Source: a virus
Virus record (IMG/VR): IMGVR_UViG_3300009155_003165
Coordinates: 1 to 33,561 of that record
Strand: one strand, 5' to 3'
DNA length: 33,561 bases
Position numbers and translations under genes: made by a program. Each line of letters begins with the position of its first letter. The first letter of the stretch is position 1. Below are positions 20,912 to 28,772 of the stretch, piece after piece. The notes under the pieces were generated by a model. The model was not told where the DNA came from. It ran no database searches and saw nothing but the letters and a program-made list of their open reading frames with translations.

Positions 20912-21622
20912 TCACTGATACAGCCAACCAATCGGGCCTACGTCCGCAGTGAACGTGGTCGGAGCGGTGAAGCTGGCGGGAACCGTGCCGAACGTGCCGG
21001 TTGCGCTGCTGGTCATCTGGTTGCCGCCGTTCGCCGCCGCATGGGTGCGGATCGTGGCGGTGGTGCCGTTCTGCTGATAGGCGATGAAATACCGGCCCGG
21101 CGTCAGGGTCACGGTGTTCAGAAATGCGCGGTTCTGGAACGCGTTGGCACCCGTCGAAAGCGCACCTGCCACAGCCGAGTTGGTAATCAGCACGCCGTTG
21201 CTGTCATACAGCGCAACAAGCCCGTTATCAGTGCCCGCCGTGGTGCCGTTCAGAATGCCGATGCCCGTCCACGTTGCGAGGAACGGAACGAAAATCTCCG
21301 AACGGTACAGTGTGCCCGCAACCATCGTGGTGTTGGTGCCCGCCGAAGCAAACGCCTGAATATTGGTGTTGGGCAGAATGCGCGGACCCTGCGGCGTGGT
21401 CGGAACAGCAACGCCAGCGCCCGAAGGCTGATAGGTCACGTTGCCGCCCTGCGTAATCGACATGATCGGGCTGTCGAGCAGGAGAGTGTTGGTCTGCACC
21501 GGATAACCCGTTGCAGCCGTGGCGATGCCCTGCGCAATCAGCGCGGCTTCAGTGACGCTATCAAAAACTTGGACCGTGCTTGCAGCGTAGCCCTGATACG
21601 AACGAATGAGAGAAACAGCCAT
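20912..21622 (-). CDS. Structural protein downstream of the coat gene (236 aa)
   Basis: ATG at 21622 has AAGGA 9 bases upstream; the eight extra in-frame residues to 21646 are not preferred. Begins MAVSLIRSYQGYAASTVQVF, a start seen after coat genes in some P22-like phages, and continues with beta-rich, Thr/Ala/Gly-rich sequence (YPVQTNTLLLDSPIMSITQG, VTLTPGRYFIAYQQNGTTA). It could be a head decoration or fibre-like protein. No enzymatic motif. Confidence 0.7.
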   Translation of the reverse strand: MAVSLIRSYQGYAASTVQVFDSVTEAALIAQGIATAATGYPVQTNTLLLDSPIMSITQGGNVTYQPSGAGVAVPTTPQGPRILPNTNIQAFASAGTNTTMVAGTLYRSEIFVPFLATWTGIGILNGTTAGTDNGLVALYDSNGVLITNSAVAGALSTGANAFQNRAFLNTVTLTPGRYFIAYQQNGTTATIRTHAAANGGNQMTSSATGTFGTVPASFTAPTTFTADVGPIGWLYQ

Positions 21623-21653
21623 TTCGAAAAATCCTTGAATGAGCAAACAACGA

Positions 21654-21673
21654 GGGCGAGCCGAAGCCCGCCC
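21654..21673 (-). terminator. Hairpin with UUCG loop after the coat gene (terminator or attenuator)
   Basis: On the - strand the sequence is GGGCGGGC-TTCG-GCTCGCCC: an 8-bp stem (one G-U pair) closed by the very stable UUCG tetraloop, followed by a moderately T-rich stretch (TCGTTGTTTG). It sits between the coat stop (21683) and the next gene's ribosome-binding site, where a partial terminator can favour coat expression over downstream genes. Confidence 0.6.
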
Positions 21674-21682
21674 GTCGCCGCG

Positions 21683-22897
21683 TCAGGTTGCGTAGATGCA
21701 CGCCAGTTCAGGATAGGTCGCAGCCCACCCGAACAGCACGTCCAGACGCATGATGTAGTTGTCATTCACGCCGTCGTAGAACTCGGTCACCTTCAAGTTC
21801 ATGCCCTTGTAGGATTCCTGCGCCACGTCGATTACACCCCGGCCCGAAGGCGGCGCGTACATCGGGACCATCGCCAGCGTGTAGGCATCGCGGTGGAAGC
21901 CGACGTTGGTGTTATACGAACCCGACGCGGTGCCGAAGATTGTGATGGTGGCCGAGTTGGCAGGCGAGGCGGTCACGTTCTGGAACGCGCCGGTCGGGGT
22001 AAGCGCCGGGCTGATCGAGATCGAAGTTGCGCCGCTTGCCGCATCCGCCGTCACCACGAACTGCGCCAGGGTGCCGGTCGAAGCGCGCGACTGCGGGTTG
22101 ACCGCGTTCACGCCCGCAAACGTAATCTTGGTGCCGCGCGTGATCGTGCCGTTGAGTGAGTTGACGGTGATCGTCGAACCCGTCTGGCCCGCGCCGTTGA
22201 CGGTGTTGGTGGCAACCACAGCCGTGCCGTTGGTGTGGATCGCAACGTTCTGATCCATACCAACGTCAAGGCCGAAGCTGTTCTGCAAACGCCCGGTCGA
22301 GAACTGCTTGCCCACCTTGTCGGTGTTGTTGAACAGACCGGCCATGCCCTGAACCATGGAAGCGTTGAACGCCGGGTTCATGATCAGCGAGCGCCCGCCG
22401 TCCTTCACCGGAGCGCCCATTTCGTCCAGACGCTGATTGACGCCGGTCATTGCAGCGATAGCAAGGGCCTGCGTGTTAGGCAGCGTGCCGGGGGTGCCGA
22501 TGGTGTTGAAGGTGTTGAGACGGGCCATATCAAGGCCCTGACGATCGATCTCGTTCGCCACGGCCGCCATCGCAGCCTGAAGCTTTTGGCTCATCTGCTG
22601 GATCGAGAGGGTGCGCTCCTGCCCGGTGAAGTTCAGGTCCGTACCGCCCTGCGACAGGGTAAGCGGGACAGTCGTTTCAACGGTCGCCTGCGGCACAGCA
22701 ACGCGACCAGCGCGGTAGTTGTACCGGGGCGGGCGCTTGATGTTGATCGTGGCGCCCGGCGAATAACCGCGCGACTGATTGGAGGTGAACTCCTGGTCCC
22801 AATCGCGGTTGACGACCGAAGCAAACTGGAGCTGGTTTTCCAAGACGGCGAGCGCCTCCTTGGCAATGATCGAGCAAGTAACGAGCGTGTTCGACAT
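21683..22897 (-). CDS. Major capsid protein, P22 coat-like (HK97 fold)
   Basis: 404 aa (P22 coat 430). Start MSNTLVTCSIIAKEALAVLE, then NRDWDQEFTSN, SPGATINIKRPPRYNYRAGR, later GQERTLSIQQ and NEIDRQGLDMAR; the end contains YIMRLDVLFGWAATYPELAC, the closing motif of P22-type coats. It forms the procapsid shell with the scaffold encoded upstream. The Ala/Thr-rich middle fits the inserted I-domain region. Its ribosome-binding site is weak (GGA 8 bases before the ATG). A UUCG hairpin follows the gene. Confidence 0.93.
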   Translation of the reverse strand: MSNTLVTCSIIAKEALAVLENQLQFASVVNRDWDQEFTSNQSRGYSPGATINIKRPPRYNYRAGRVAVPQATVETTVPLTLSQGGTDLNFTGQERTLSIQQMSQKLQAAMAAVANEIDRQGLDMARLNTFNTIGTPGTLPNTQALAIAAMTGVNQRLDEMGAPVKDGGRSLIMNPAFNASMVQGMAGLFNNTDKVGKQFSTGRLQNSFGLDVGMDQNVAIHTNGTAVVATNTVNGAGQTGSTITVNSLNGTITRGTKITFAGVNAVNPQSRASTGTLAQFVVTADAASGATSISISPALTPTGAFQNVTASPANSATITIFGTASGSYNTNVGFHRDAYTLAMVPMYAPPSGRGVIDVAQESYKGMNLKVTEFYDGVNDNYIMRLDVLFGWAATYPELACIYAT

Positions 22898-22958
22898 GGT
22901 AAAAAGTCCATCTATGGGAAAGCCGACGCTTCACAGCGTGGGCAATTTCGTGATGACC

Positions 22959-23762
22959 TTAGAACGCAGCCCCTTGTTTGCGGCGAAGTGCGATGTAATC
23001 ATCCATCGAAACATTCGCCAAATCCGATTGCCGTGCCGGTGCCGTGCGGATCGGGCTCACTGGGGCCGGTGCCTTGGTCGTCGGTTTGGCAACGGGCGTC
23101 GATAGTGCCACTTCAAGCCGCCCCATCTCCAAAGCTGCCTTGACCGGGCTGAGTGTGTTCAGCCGCTCGACAAGCTCGGGATGTTGCGCGAAGTGATAAG
23201 CCAAATGGCCGCCTAGATCGCTGTCAACCATGGCGTCCTCAACGTGCTTTGCGAGCCGTATCTCGGACGAACCGACCACCTCTGCGAAGTCGGGAATTGT
23301 TGACACCGCCTCTGCCAGCTTTGCATCCCATGACGCGGCTCTTACCATTTCGGTCGTCTGCTGCGCTTTAGCCGATGACTGCTTGCTGATCGTCTGCTCG
23401 ACTTTCCAATCGGTCAGAGCCTCAACATACTCATCATAGGTATCAAAGCTGTCGGCTGTTGGCTTTGGCGCGCCCTCGACGGGCGAAGCTGGCGTCGGTT
23501 GGGTGACGAGCCCTTTGTAAAAATCGCGTTCGCGTTCGGCTTCCCGACGCGCACGAGTAAGATCGTTGATGCGATCCTGCGCCGTCTTACCACGCGGCTT
23601 GTGTTCTTGCAAGTTATCAGGCTGTCCGGTTTCTTCGCTTTCCGCTTCCGGTTCTGCGGCTTCGGTTTCGGCCTGCGGTGCTTCGGCAAAGCGGCCCTGC
23701 TCATCACGCGGGATTGCGGGCGTCTCAACCGGCGCGGCGTCAATCGTCAGTTCTTCGCTCAT
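22959..23762 (-). CDS. Scaffolding protein
   Basis: 267 aa, between portal and coat as in P22 (303 aa). Acidic low-complexity N-terminus (AEAPQAETEAAEPEAESEET preceded by PRDEQGRF), helical middle (NDLTRARREAERERDFYKG, EYVEALTDWKVEQTISKQS) and a basic C-terminal helix (DDYIALRRKQGAAF) like the coat-binding helix of P22 scaffold. It directs capsid assembly and exits before DNA packaging. ATGA overlap with the portal gene. Confidence 0.85.
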   Translation of the reverse strand: MSEELTIDAAPVETPAIPRDEQGRFAEAPQAETEAAEPEAESEETGQPDNLQEHKPRGKTAQDRINDLTRARREAERERDFYKGLVTQPTPASPVEGAPKPTADSFDTYDEYVEALTDWKVEQTISKQSSAKAQQTTEMVRAASWDAKLAEAVSTIPDFAEVVGSSEIRLAKHVEDAMVDSDLGGHLAYHFAQHPELVERLNTLSPVKAALEMGRLEVALSTPVAKPTTKAPAPVSPIRTAPARQSDLANVSMDDYIALRRKQGAAF

Positions 23763-25909
23763 GCTTCGGCTCCTTCAGGGGCGGGCGCGGGGTCCGGTTG
23801 CATCGCTTGCTGCTGCTCCATCGCCTGCGCGTCCGCTGGGGCCTGTTCCATGCCCTGTGCGATAGGTGCGGGCGCATTAGGGTGCATCGGGTCCGCTGCG
23901 GCCTGTACGGCGGCGCTGTGGTCAATCTCAGGCTGGGCGCGCATCATGAGCAGCTTGGCAAACGCGCTCAGTTCGGCGTTGTCGCCCTTGGCTTCAGCGT
24001 TAATTCTCGCAACCTCAATGGAGGCCGCCGCTGCGATCTCCGCTTTGCGAATGCCTGCCTCGTGCTTTTCGAGTTCGTCGTTCATCCGCGACAAGGCGTC
24101 GTCCATCTGCCCGATCATCTGGCCCGCCTGATCAAGCGGAATAGGACCGTTCGGCGTCTGCACCATCGGCGGTGCATCCTTTTGCTTTTTGTCATCATCA
24201 ACCAAGCCCGCCGGCAACGTCTTGGCAATCCGGTCGGCAATGTCATCGGCGCCCGGCCAATCCATCGCGCGCACAACCTTGTCGCCCGCCACTTCCATGA
24301 GTTTCGGCCAAGACTGCGACATCTGGACCATGCTTTCGGCAGCTTCCTGCTTGAGCGTGTTGTAGGCAGGCCCGGATGACACCACCACGCCGTACTCGCC
24401 AATGGTCAGGTCATTCAGCACGCGCCGCACCGCGTTGCCGTATTCGTCCATGCCTTCTTCGGGCTTGTTGACCTCGACCTGAGACGCCTGCCCGTCTTTG
24501 CCCATCGCCCGCAAAACCCGCTGCGTATCGTACACATACGGGATGCCGCTGATGATGACGCGGCCAAGGTGGCGGATCGTGCGCGCAAGGTTGCCGCTGA
24601 AATGGTAGTTCCCAACGTCGCCCTGGTGCTGCCGCGCGCGGATCGCAATGCCGCTGGTTTCGTTGGACCTGTTGCCCAGCGAGGCGTCGTAAATGCCCGT
24701 GACGGCCTTCACGCTGTCCCGCATCATCCCCGCCATGGCGATAAACCCGCTTGGCACGTCCGCCGGGGGTTGCCTTTGCGGCGGCGGTGCCTGTGTGCCG
24801 TCGATCGTGACCGGGTTATATTCCAGATAGCTGAACGACTTGACGTTGGCCGACTGCCAATCGTCTTCAACGCCTTCGAACTGGCCCATTGCGCCGATGT
24901 ACGGAACCTTGGTGCGAAGCGCGATCTCCTCAGTCGCCGCCGTCATCCAGTAGTTTTCCATCTTCTTCGGGTCTTTGGCGTTTCGAATGATGCCAAACCG
25001 CGTGACCTTGCCGTCAAGGTCAATCTCGTCGCCGTAGACCGGGAACAGCGGAATCCACTTGAACGGCACCTCAGCCTTTTCCAGCACTTCGCGCGCGGTC
25101 AGTTTGTACCACATAACCTTGCGCAGCGTGGTTTGCCGGGTGCGGCCCGTAGGCGCTACGCCGGGCGGGATGTCCTGCACCGTGAACTTGCCTTTGACGC
25201 GGCCCAAACCGTCCGAAAACTCAACCAGCGTAGCGGTTTCGTACTCAAAGCGATAATACTCGCAGATGCGGACAAAATCCTCGCCCAGCCAATTTTCATC
25301 GTCGCCAGTGCCCTTGGCAATGTAATCGTATGACGGGTCTTTGTTCGGATACAGCCGTTCGAATTCCTTTTTGGGCTCTTTGGACGTGACAAAACCAAAC
25401 TCCGCATCGCTGCCATCCGGTTCCTGGCTCGACGGGTCAAGGTAGATCGTGAACGGGTTGCGCACCCGCTTGATCTTCATCTCCTGCTCAAACGAGGTCT
25501 CGTTGCAATACTCCGTCACCAGCCTGAAAAACCCGAAGCCGATGCTCGCCGCGCTATCCAGCGCCGTGTCGTATGCCGTGTCCGCGCAGCTATCGTACTC
25601 GATGTGCCGGATCAGCCCTTCAATGACCTCCGCAACCTCTTCATCCGCCCCGTCGCCAACCGGATGCACATGGATGGACTGCTCGTTTTGGCGCACATCG
25701 TTGACAACCTGGTGGATGATTGCCGGGATGTTGTTGATCGTGAGGCACGGGCGGCTGTCCAGTTCGCGCTGGCGCACTGACTGCTCATCCCACTGGTCGC
25801 CCTTCTTGAACTTCAGGTCCTCCAAGGCAAGCGAGCGGTCGCCGTCGTCTGCGTTGATGCAAAGCTCGAGGCGTTCGCGGGCTTCGGCGATGATTTCGGC
25901 GTCGGTCAC
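23759..25909 (-). CDS. Portal protein, P22 gp1-like
   Basis: 716 aa from GTG 25909, which overlaps the upstream TGA (GTGA) and has GGAAGG 8 bases before it; two extra codons to a TTG at 25915 are not preferred. Length is near P22 gp1 (725). Features: KKGDQWDEQSVRQRE, RPCLTINNIPAIIHQVVNDV, DSAASIGFGFFRLVTEYCNE, NPFTIYLDPSSQEPDGSDAE; the C-terminus has a long helical, Gln/Ala-rich barrel region (EQAPADAQAMEQQQAMQ). It forms the dodecameric DNA channel at one capsid vertex and docks the terminase. Confidence 0.93.
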   Translation of the reverse strand: MTDAEIIAEARERLELCINADDGDRSLALEDLKFKKGDQWDEQSVRQRELDSRPCLTINNIPAIIHQVVNDVRQNEQSIHVHPVGDGADEEVAEVIEGLIRHIEYDSCADTAYDTALDSAASIGFGFFRLVTEYCNETSFEQEMKIKRVRNPFTIYLDPSSQEPDGSDAEFGFVTSKEPKKEFERLYPNKDPSYDYIAKGTGDDENWLGEDFVRICEYYRFEYETATLVEFSDGLGRVKGKFTVQDIPPGVAPTGRTRQTTLRKVMWYKLTAREVLEKAEVPFKWIPLFPVYGDEIDLDGKVTRFGIIRNAKDPKKMENYWMTAATEEIALRTKVPYIGAMGQFEGVEDDWQSANVKSFSYLEYNPVTIDGTQAPPPQRQPPADVPSGFIAMAGMMRDSVKAVTGIYDASLGNRSNETSGIAIRARQHQGDVGNYHFSGNLARTIRHLGRVIISGIPYVYDTQRVLRAMGKDGQASQVEVNKPEEGMDEYGNAVRRVLNDLTIGEYGVVVSSGPAYNTLKQEAAESMVQMSQSWPKLMEVAGDKVVRAMDWPGADDIADRIAKTLPAGLVDDDKKQKDAPPMVQTPNGPIPLDQAGQMIGQMDDALSRMNDELEKHEAGIRKAEIAAAASIEVARINAEAKGDNAELSAFAKLLMMRAQPEIDHSAAVQAAADPMHPNAPAPIAQGMEQAPADAQAMEQQQAMQPDPAPAPEGAEA

Positions 25910-26268
25910 TTGCAAGGCCTTCCAATGCAGGGGCGCACCATCAACAGCGGGTCGGCTTGAATGGGCGCAAAGCCGAAGCGGCTGTAAAACTCGGCAAGGC
26001 GGTTGCGGTCGAGCGGACTGTCCGCGTCCGGTTCAACGTGAACCATGAGAAATTTGCCCGCGATGTCCGCATCAGTGCAGGTGCTGAAAAGCAGTTCCGT
26101 TGCCCAGCCTTGCCCGCGATACTCGGGCTCAGTGCGGACGCTCGACACTTCCATCACCTGCTTGCGCATGTGAATCGGCAGCGCCTTGGCAACGCCCACC
26201 TTGAGGCTTGCATGGCCGTGGTGACGGATGCCGGGCGTCATGTGGGCAACCTTTTGAAGCGCGCTCAT
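25906..26268 (-). CDS. GNAT-family N-acetyltransferase
   Basis: 120 aa from ATG 26268, which overlaps the previous stop (ATGA); the 29 upstream residues in the same frame are a shadow. Acetyl-CoA motif A is VRTEPEYRGQGWATELL (R/Q-x-x-G-x-G/A core in RGQGWA), followed by MVHVEPDADSP and EFYSRFGFAPI, the usual last strand-helix. The family transfers acetyl groups to amines; the target is unknown. It lies between terminase and portal genes, a site where phages often carry an acetyltransferase. Overlap with the portal start is 4 bases. Confidence 0.82.
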   Translation of the reverse strand: MSALQKVAHMTPGIRHHGHASLKVGVAKALPIHMRKQVMEVSSVRTEPEYRGQGWATELLFSTCTDADIAGKFLMVHVEPDADSPLDRNRLAEFYSRFGFAPIQADPLLMVRPCIGRPCK

Positions 26269-26480
26269 GCCGGTGACCCCTTGTAGACATCGCGGTCGCC
26301 AAATTGATGTCGGATCATCTGAAACGTGACCGGCCAAGCTTCGTCCGTCGTCCACTCGGCAGGCATGACCAATTCAAGCGCAGTGACCGCGCCTGTTGAC
26401 GCCTTGCACGGATCATCAAGCGCAACCCGGACCCGCACGCCGCTACCCTCCGGTGTCTTGGTGACTGTATGCGGCTTCAT
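26265..26480 (-). CDS. 71-aa hypothetical protein in the packaging operon
   Basis: ATG at 26480 overlaps the upstream TGA. Begins MKPHTVTKTPEGSGVRVRVA and ends HQFGDRDVYKGSPA, with ALELVMPAEWTTDEAWPV in between; beta-rich by eye. No family recognised. Located with a 78-aa neighbour between large terminase and GNAT genes. Confidence 0.65.
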   Translation of the reverse strand: MKPHTVTKTPEGSGVRVRVALDDPCKASTGAVTALELVMPAEWTTDEAWPVTFQMIRHQFGDRDVYKGSPA

Positions 26481-26713
26481 GCCACCGCTCCCATCTCGAT
26501 CTGATGAAACAGCGCCTGCCGTTTGTTGCCGCGTATCTGGACACCGTGGCGCGATGCCTGAGACACCAGCGTGTCGATTGCGGCGTTTACCGCGTCATCA
26601 TCGGCAGGCAGCATCAATTCAGCCGAGCCAACACGCGCACCGTCCACAGACAGCGCCAGCGCCAGGCCAGGGCTGTTGCCGATCACAAATGCGGTGCGGT
26701 CAAGGTGCATCAT
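26477..26713 (-). CDS. 78-aa hypothetical protein in the packaging operon
   Basis: ATG at 26713 (with a second ATG right after it) overlaps the terminase stop. Begins MMHLDRTAFVIGNSPGLAL, then ALSVDGARVGSAELMLPADD and helical DAVNAAIDTLVSQASRHG. No known domain; may be a small alpha/beta protein. Gene order suggests late expression with terminase. Confidence 0.65.
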   Translation of the reverse strand: MMHLDRTAFVIGNSPGLALALSVDGARVGSAELMLPADDDAVNAAIDTLVSQASRHGVQIRGNKRQALFHQIEMGAVA

Positions 26714-27936
26714 GCGGCCCAGCTCCGCACTTGCAGCGGCGGACGAACCTTGCGCACCACCTTGGTTGCCATGGCACGGCGGGCGCCCTCGCAGGCGTAC
26801 CGGAGCGCGTCGATGCAGTGATTGTTCTTGTCGGCCAGCTTGGGCAGGACCTGCTCCGTAAGCGGATCAACCTCGAAGCTGTACAGCGTCAACTCGTCAA
26901 TCACATGCTGGCAGCGCGGGTGCACGATGATGTCGAACGACTTCAGAAACTCAACACCCTCCTCGACTGACCGCGCGCCTTTGACGGCGGCGAGGATCTT
27001 GGGGAAGCCATGATTGCGCAGATAGCTGATCGTCTCAGGCCGGGCGCTGTCGGCAGTCAAGGGCCAGCGTTCCGATTCCGGCACGCTCATGAACAGCGCG
27101 GGCAGATTGTTGATCTCGCAACCGACCTGCCAAGCCTCGTGATCAATGTAGAGGTTGTGCCCGTCGATGTAGCACCGCACCAGCACGCTAGGATCGATGC
27201 TGAAGCCGAAGTCCGCGCCCATGCGGAACGTGACGCCCGCGGGTGTCTCAAAATCTTCCACACGCCAGTTGCGAAACACGCGGGCCTCGCTGTTGCGCTG
27301 GTACTCGCCAAGCCAAATGTGCGCGAACTTGTCCGGGTCGCGGCTGCGATCGTATTCCAGTTCGCCCTTGAGAACGTCAGGGAGCCATGGGTTGTCGCGG
27401 TAGTTGGCCTGAACAACGATGGCGTCAGGCGGCGGGCTCTCGCCGCGTAACAGCGCGTCTACCGGATCGGTGGATTGCGACGGGTTCCATGTAAACCACA
27501 GTTCGCTGCCGGGCTTACGGATTGTCGGTCGGAGCAAGTCAAGGCTGCGCTGCGATAGCGACTGCGCTTCCTCGACCCATGCAATGTCATAACCTTCAAG
27601 CGACTTGATGCTGTCGGCTGTGTGGTTTTGAAGGCCTTGAAAAATAATCAATCCACCATGCGGGCACTTGATCTGATTAAGCTGGACCTCAAACAATTGC
27701 CCGATGCCCATCGCTTCAATCTTAAGCTCCAAGAGCTTCTTTACCGATTGAGCCAATGACTTTTGAATTTCGCGCAAGCACACCGCGTGTGTGCGTTCCA
27801 TGATGCACTTTTCGAGAAGCATCTCAGCAAATGCGTGCGACTTACCCGAACCACGGCCACCATATACGCCCTTGTAGCGCGATGGCTTCATCATCGGCAA
27901 AAGCCAACGCGGGGTTTCGATGACCAGTTCAGTCAT
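26710..27936 (-). CDS. Terminase large subunit
   Basis: 408 aa. ATPase domain: Walker A GGRGSGKS (26-33), Walker B YDIAWVEEAQ (116-125), coupling motif near LWFTWNP (146-152). Nuclease domain: first acidic residue in GADFGFSIDPS (D242), with further acidic residues in the C-terminal KNNHCIDALRY. It is the PBSX-like phage terminase type. It pumps and cuts DNA at the portal. Overlaps the small subunit by 8 bases. Confidence 0.95.
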   Translation of the reverse strand: MTELVIETPRWLLPMMKPSRYKGVYGGRGSGKSHAFAEMLLEKCIMERTHAVCLREIQKSLAQSVKKLLELKIEAMGIGQLFEVQLNQIKCPHGGLIIFQGLQNHTADSIKSLEGYDIAWVEEAQSLSQRSLDLLRPTIRKPGSELWFTWNPSQSTDPVDALLRGESPPPDAIVVQANYRDNPWLPDVLKGELEYDRSRDPDKFAHIWLGEYQRNSEARVFRNWRVEDFETPAGVTFRMGADFGFSIDPSVLVRCYIDGHNLYIDHEAWQVGCEINNLPALFMSVPESERWPLTADSARPETISYLRNHGFPKILAAVKGARSVEEGVEFLKSFDIIVHPRCQHVIDELTLYSFEVDPLTEQVLPKLADKNNHCIDALRYACEGARRAMATKVVRKVRPPLQVRSWAA

Positions 27937-28195
27937 GCGCGCTGTCGATCACGCGGCGAGTGATTTGCTGAACCGCTAATGCGCCATCGTCGCCAGTACC
28001 GCTAAGTGTGATGGCCGAAAGGTCGGGCAGCGCCTTTTTGAGCAGTATTTCAATTGACTTGATTTGGCCCGTGGTTAATTCCACTTCACCAAAAGCGCTT
28101 TTTTCCAAACGGTTGACAAGCTGACTGGTGCGGATTTTCTCCCGCGTCCGCTGATCGTGTGAGAGGTTCTTGCGCGTTGCCATGCGCCAAGCCAT
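27929..28195 (-). CDS. Terminase small subunit (short type)
   Basis: 88 aa from ATG 28195, or 83 aa from 28180. Contains NLSHDQRTREKIRTSQLVNR, then EVELTTGQIKSIEILLKKAL and PDLSAITLSG, a pattern of short small terminases found just upstream of terL. It would recognise the packaging site and load the large subunit. No strong ribosome-binding site is seen for either start. Confidence 0.75.
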   Translation of the reverse strand: MAWRMATRKNLSHDQRTREKIRTSQLVNRLEKSAFGEVELTTGQIKSIEILLKKALPDLSAITLSGTGDDGALAVQQITRRVIDSAHD

Positions 28196-28245
28196 CTACA
28201 CGCATTGCGAAGCCCTGTGCATATGACATAAATAGGCCCACGAAA

Positions 28246-28410
28246 TTAAATCGACAACCTCGGCAACGCGCGAAACACCGTCCGTAGCGGGATATGCAGC
28301 TCCCTGGCAATGCGTGACTTGTTCACCCTGCCATCGGTTGCCCGCATGTCCTGGGCGCGCTGTAGGATGCGATGGCGCTGCTTGGCGGGTCTGCCTCGTG
28401 TCTGTGTCAT
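28246..28410 (-). CDS. 54-aa helix-turn-helix DNA-binding protein
   Basis: ATG at 28410 overlaps the upstream stop (ATGA), TAA at 28246. The N-terminus has an AT-hook-like TRGRPAKQRHR, then a helix-turn-helix: DGRVNKSRIARELHIPLRTV followed by FRALPRL, resembling the resolvase/Hin-type HTH. Too short for an enzyme. Just before the small terminase, so it could regulate late genes or assist packaging-site binding; role not shown. Confidence 0.72.
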   Translation of the reverse strand: MTQTRGRPAKQRHRILQRAQDMRATDGRVNKSRIARELHIPLRTVFRALPRLSI

Positions 28411-28772
28411 GCTCCATCATCTCCGTCACTGTCGGCCAGGGTGTCGTGGTGATCGTTGGCGGGGGAGTGGCCCAAAGCTGACCACGCTTCCCCTCGCGCG
28501 CGCGTATTCCTCCCACAGCTCTCTTTTTTCCTCCTTTCTACTTTTCCTTTAGAATAAGAGTAGAAAGAGTGGACAGAGTGGAAAGGGCCAGCATTTCCGG
28601 GCTTTTTTGTGTCCACGTTTGTGTCCACGGAAGGCACTTCGGCGAACGTGGACAAGGCGGGTTGCATGGACACGCCGGAACAGCCGCGCAGAAAAGAAGC
28701 GTGGACAATCGCACTAGCGTGGACACTAGCGTAGACATTTGCGTGGACGGTTGGAAAAGTGTTGCGTTTCAT
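28407..28772 (-). CDS. Candidate 121-aa protein overlapping the repeat arrays
   Basis: Opens with ATG 28772 overlapping the VapE-type gene stop (ATGA) and ends with TGA overlapping the 54-aa HTH gene start (ATGA), so the frame is tied in at both ends. Starts MKRNTFPTVHANVYASVHAS. Its composition is odd, tracking the DNA repeats (VHAS, VDT, STF read from the same motif in different frames) and the C-terminal half is charged and low-complexity. Overlaps at both ends argue for translation; the repeats suggest the DNA itself is under selection. Function unknown. Confidence 0.5.
   Translation of the reverse strand: MKRNTFPTVHANVYASVHASAIVHASFLRGCSGVSMQPALSTFAEVPSVDTNVDTKKPGNAGPFHSVHSFYSYSKGKVERRKKESCGRNTRARGEAWSALGHSPANDHHDTLADSDGDDGA
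28558..28749. repeat. Phased GTGGACA/TGTCCAC repeat arrays, candidate replication origin
   Basis: Three blocks occur. Three 9-bp units lie at 28558-28566, 28567-28575 and 28576-28584 (GAGTAGAAA, GAGTGGACA, GAGTGGAAA). Two 12-bp units in the other orientation are TTTTGTGTCCAC at 28605-28616 and GTTTGTGTCCAC at 28617-28628. Four units of 12, 18, 12 and 12 bp end in GTGGAC or GTAGAC (28695-28706, 28707-28724, 28725-28736, 28737-28748). Further copies are at 28648-28654 and 28666-28672. A pyrimidine-rich tract (28519-28550) and a 9-bp inverted repeat (28534-28542 with 28559-28567) flank the first block. Iteron-like copies plus an easily melted tract next to a replication ATPase gene fit an origin. 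Confidence 0.7.

Noticed and set aside
20843-22159. 438-aa + strand ORF opposite coat and structural genes
   Set aside because: Crosses two real - strand genes and the UUCG hairpin; Arg-rich composition is typical of antisense translation.
22920-22950. Hairpin between scaffold and coat genes (ACGCT-GTGA-AGCGT)
   Set aside because: Stem of only 5 bp and no T-tract; too weak to call a terminator.
28196-28516. 106-aa - strand ORF upstream of the small terminase
   Set aside because: It overlaps the 54-aa HTH gene in a different frame; the HTH frame has a recognisable fold and ATGA coupling, this one has neither.
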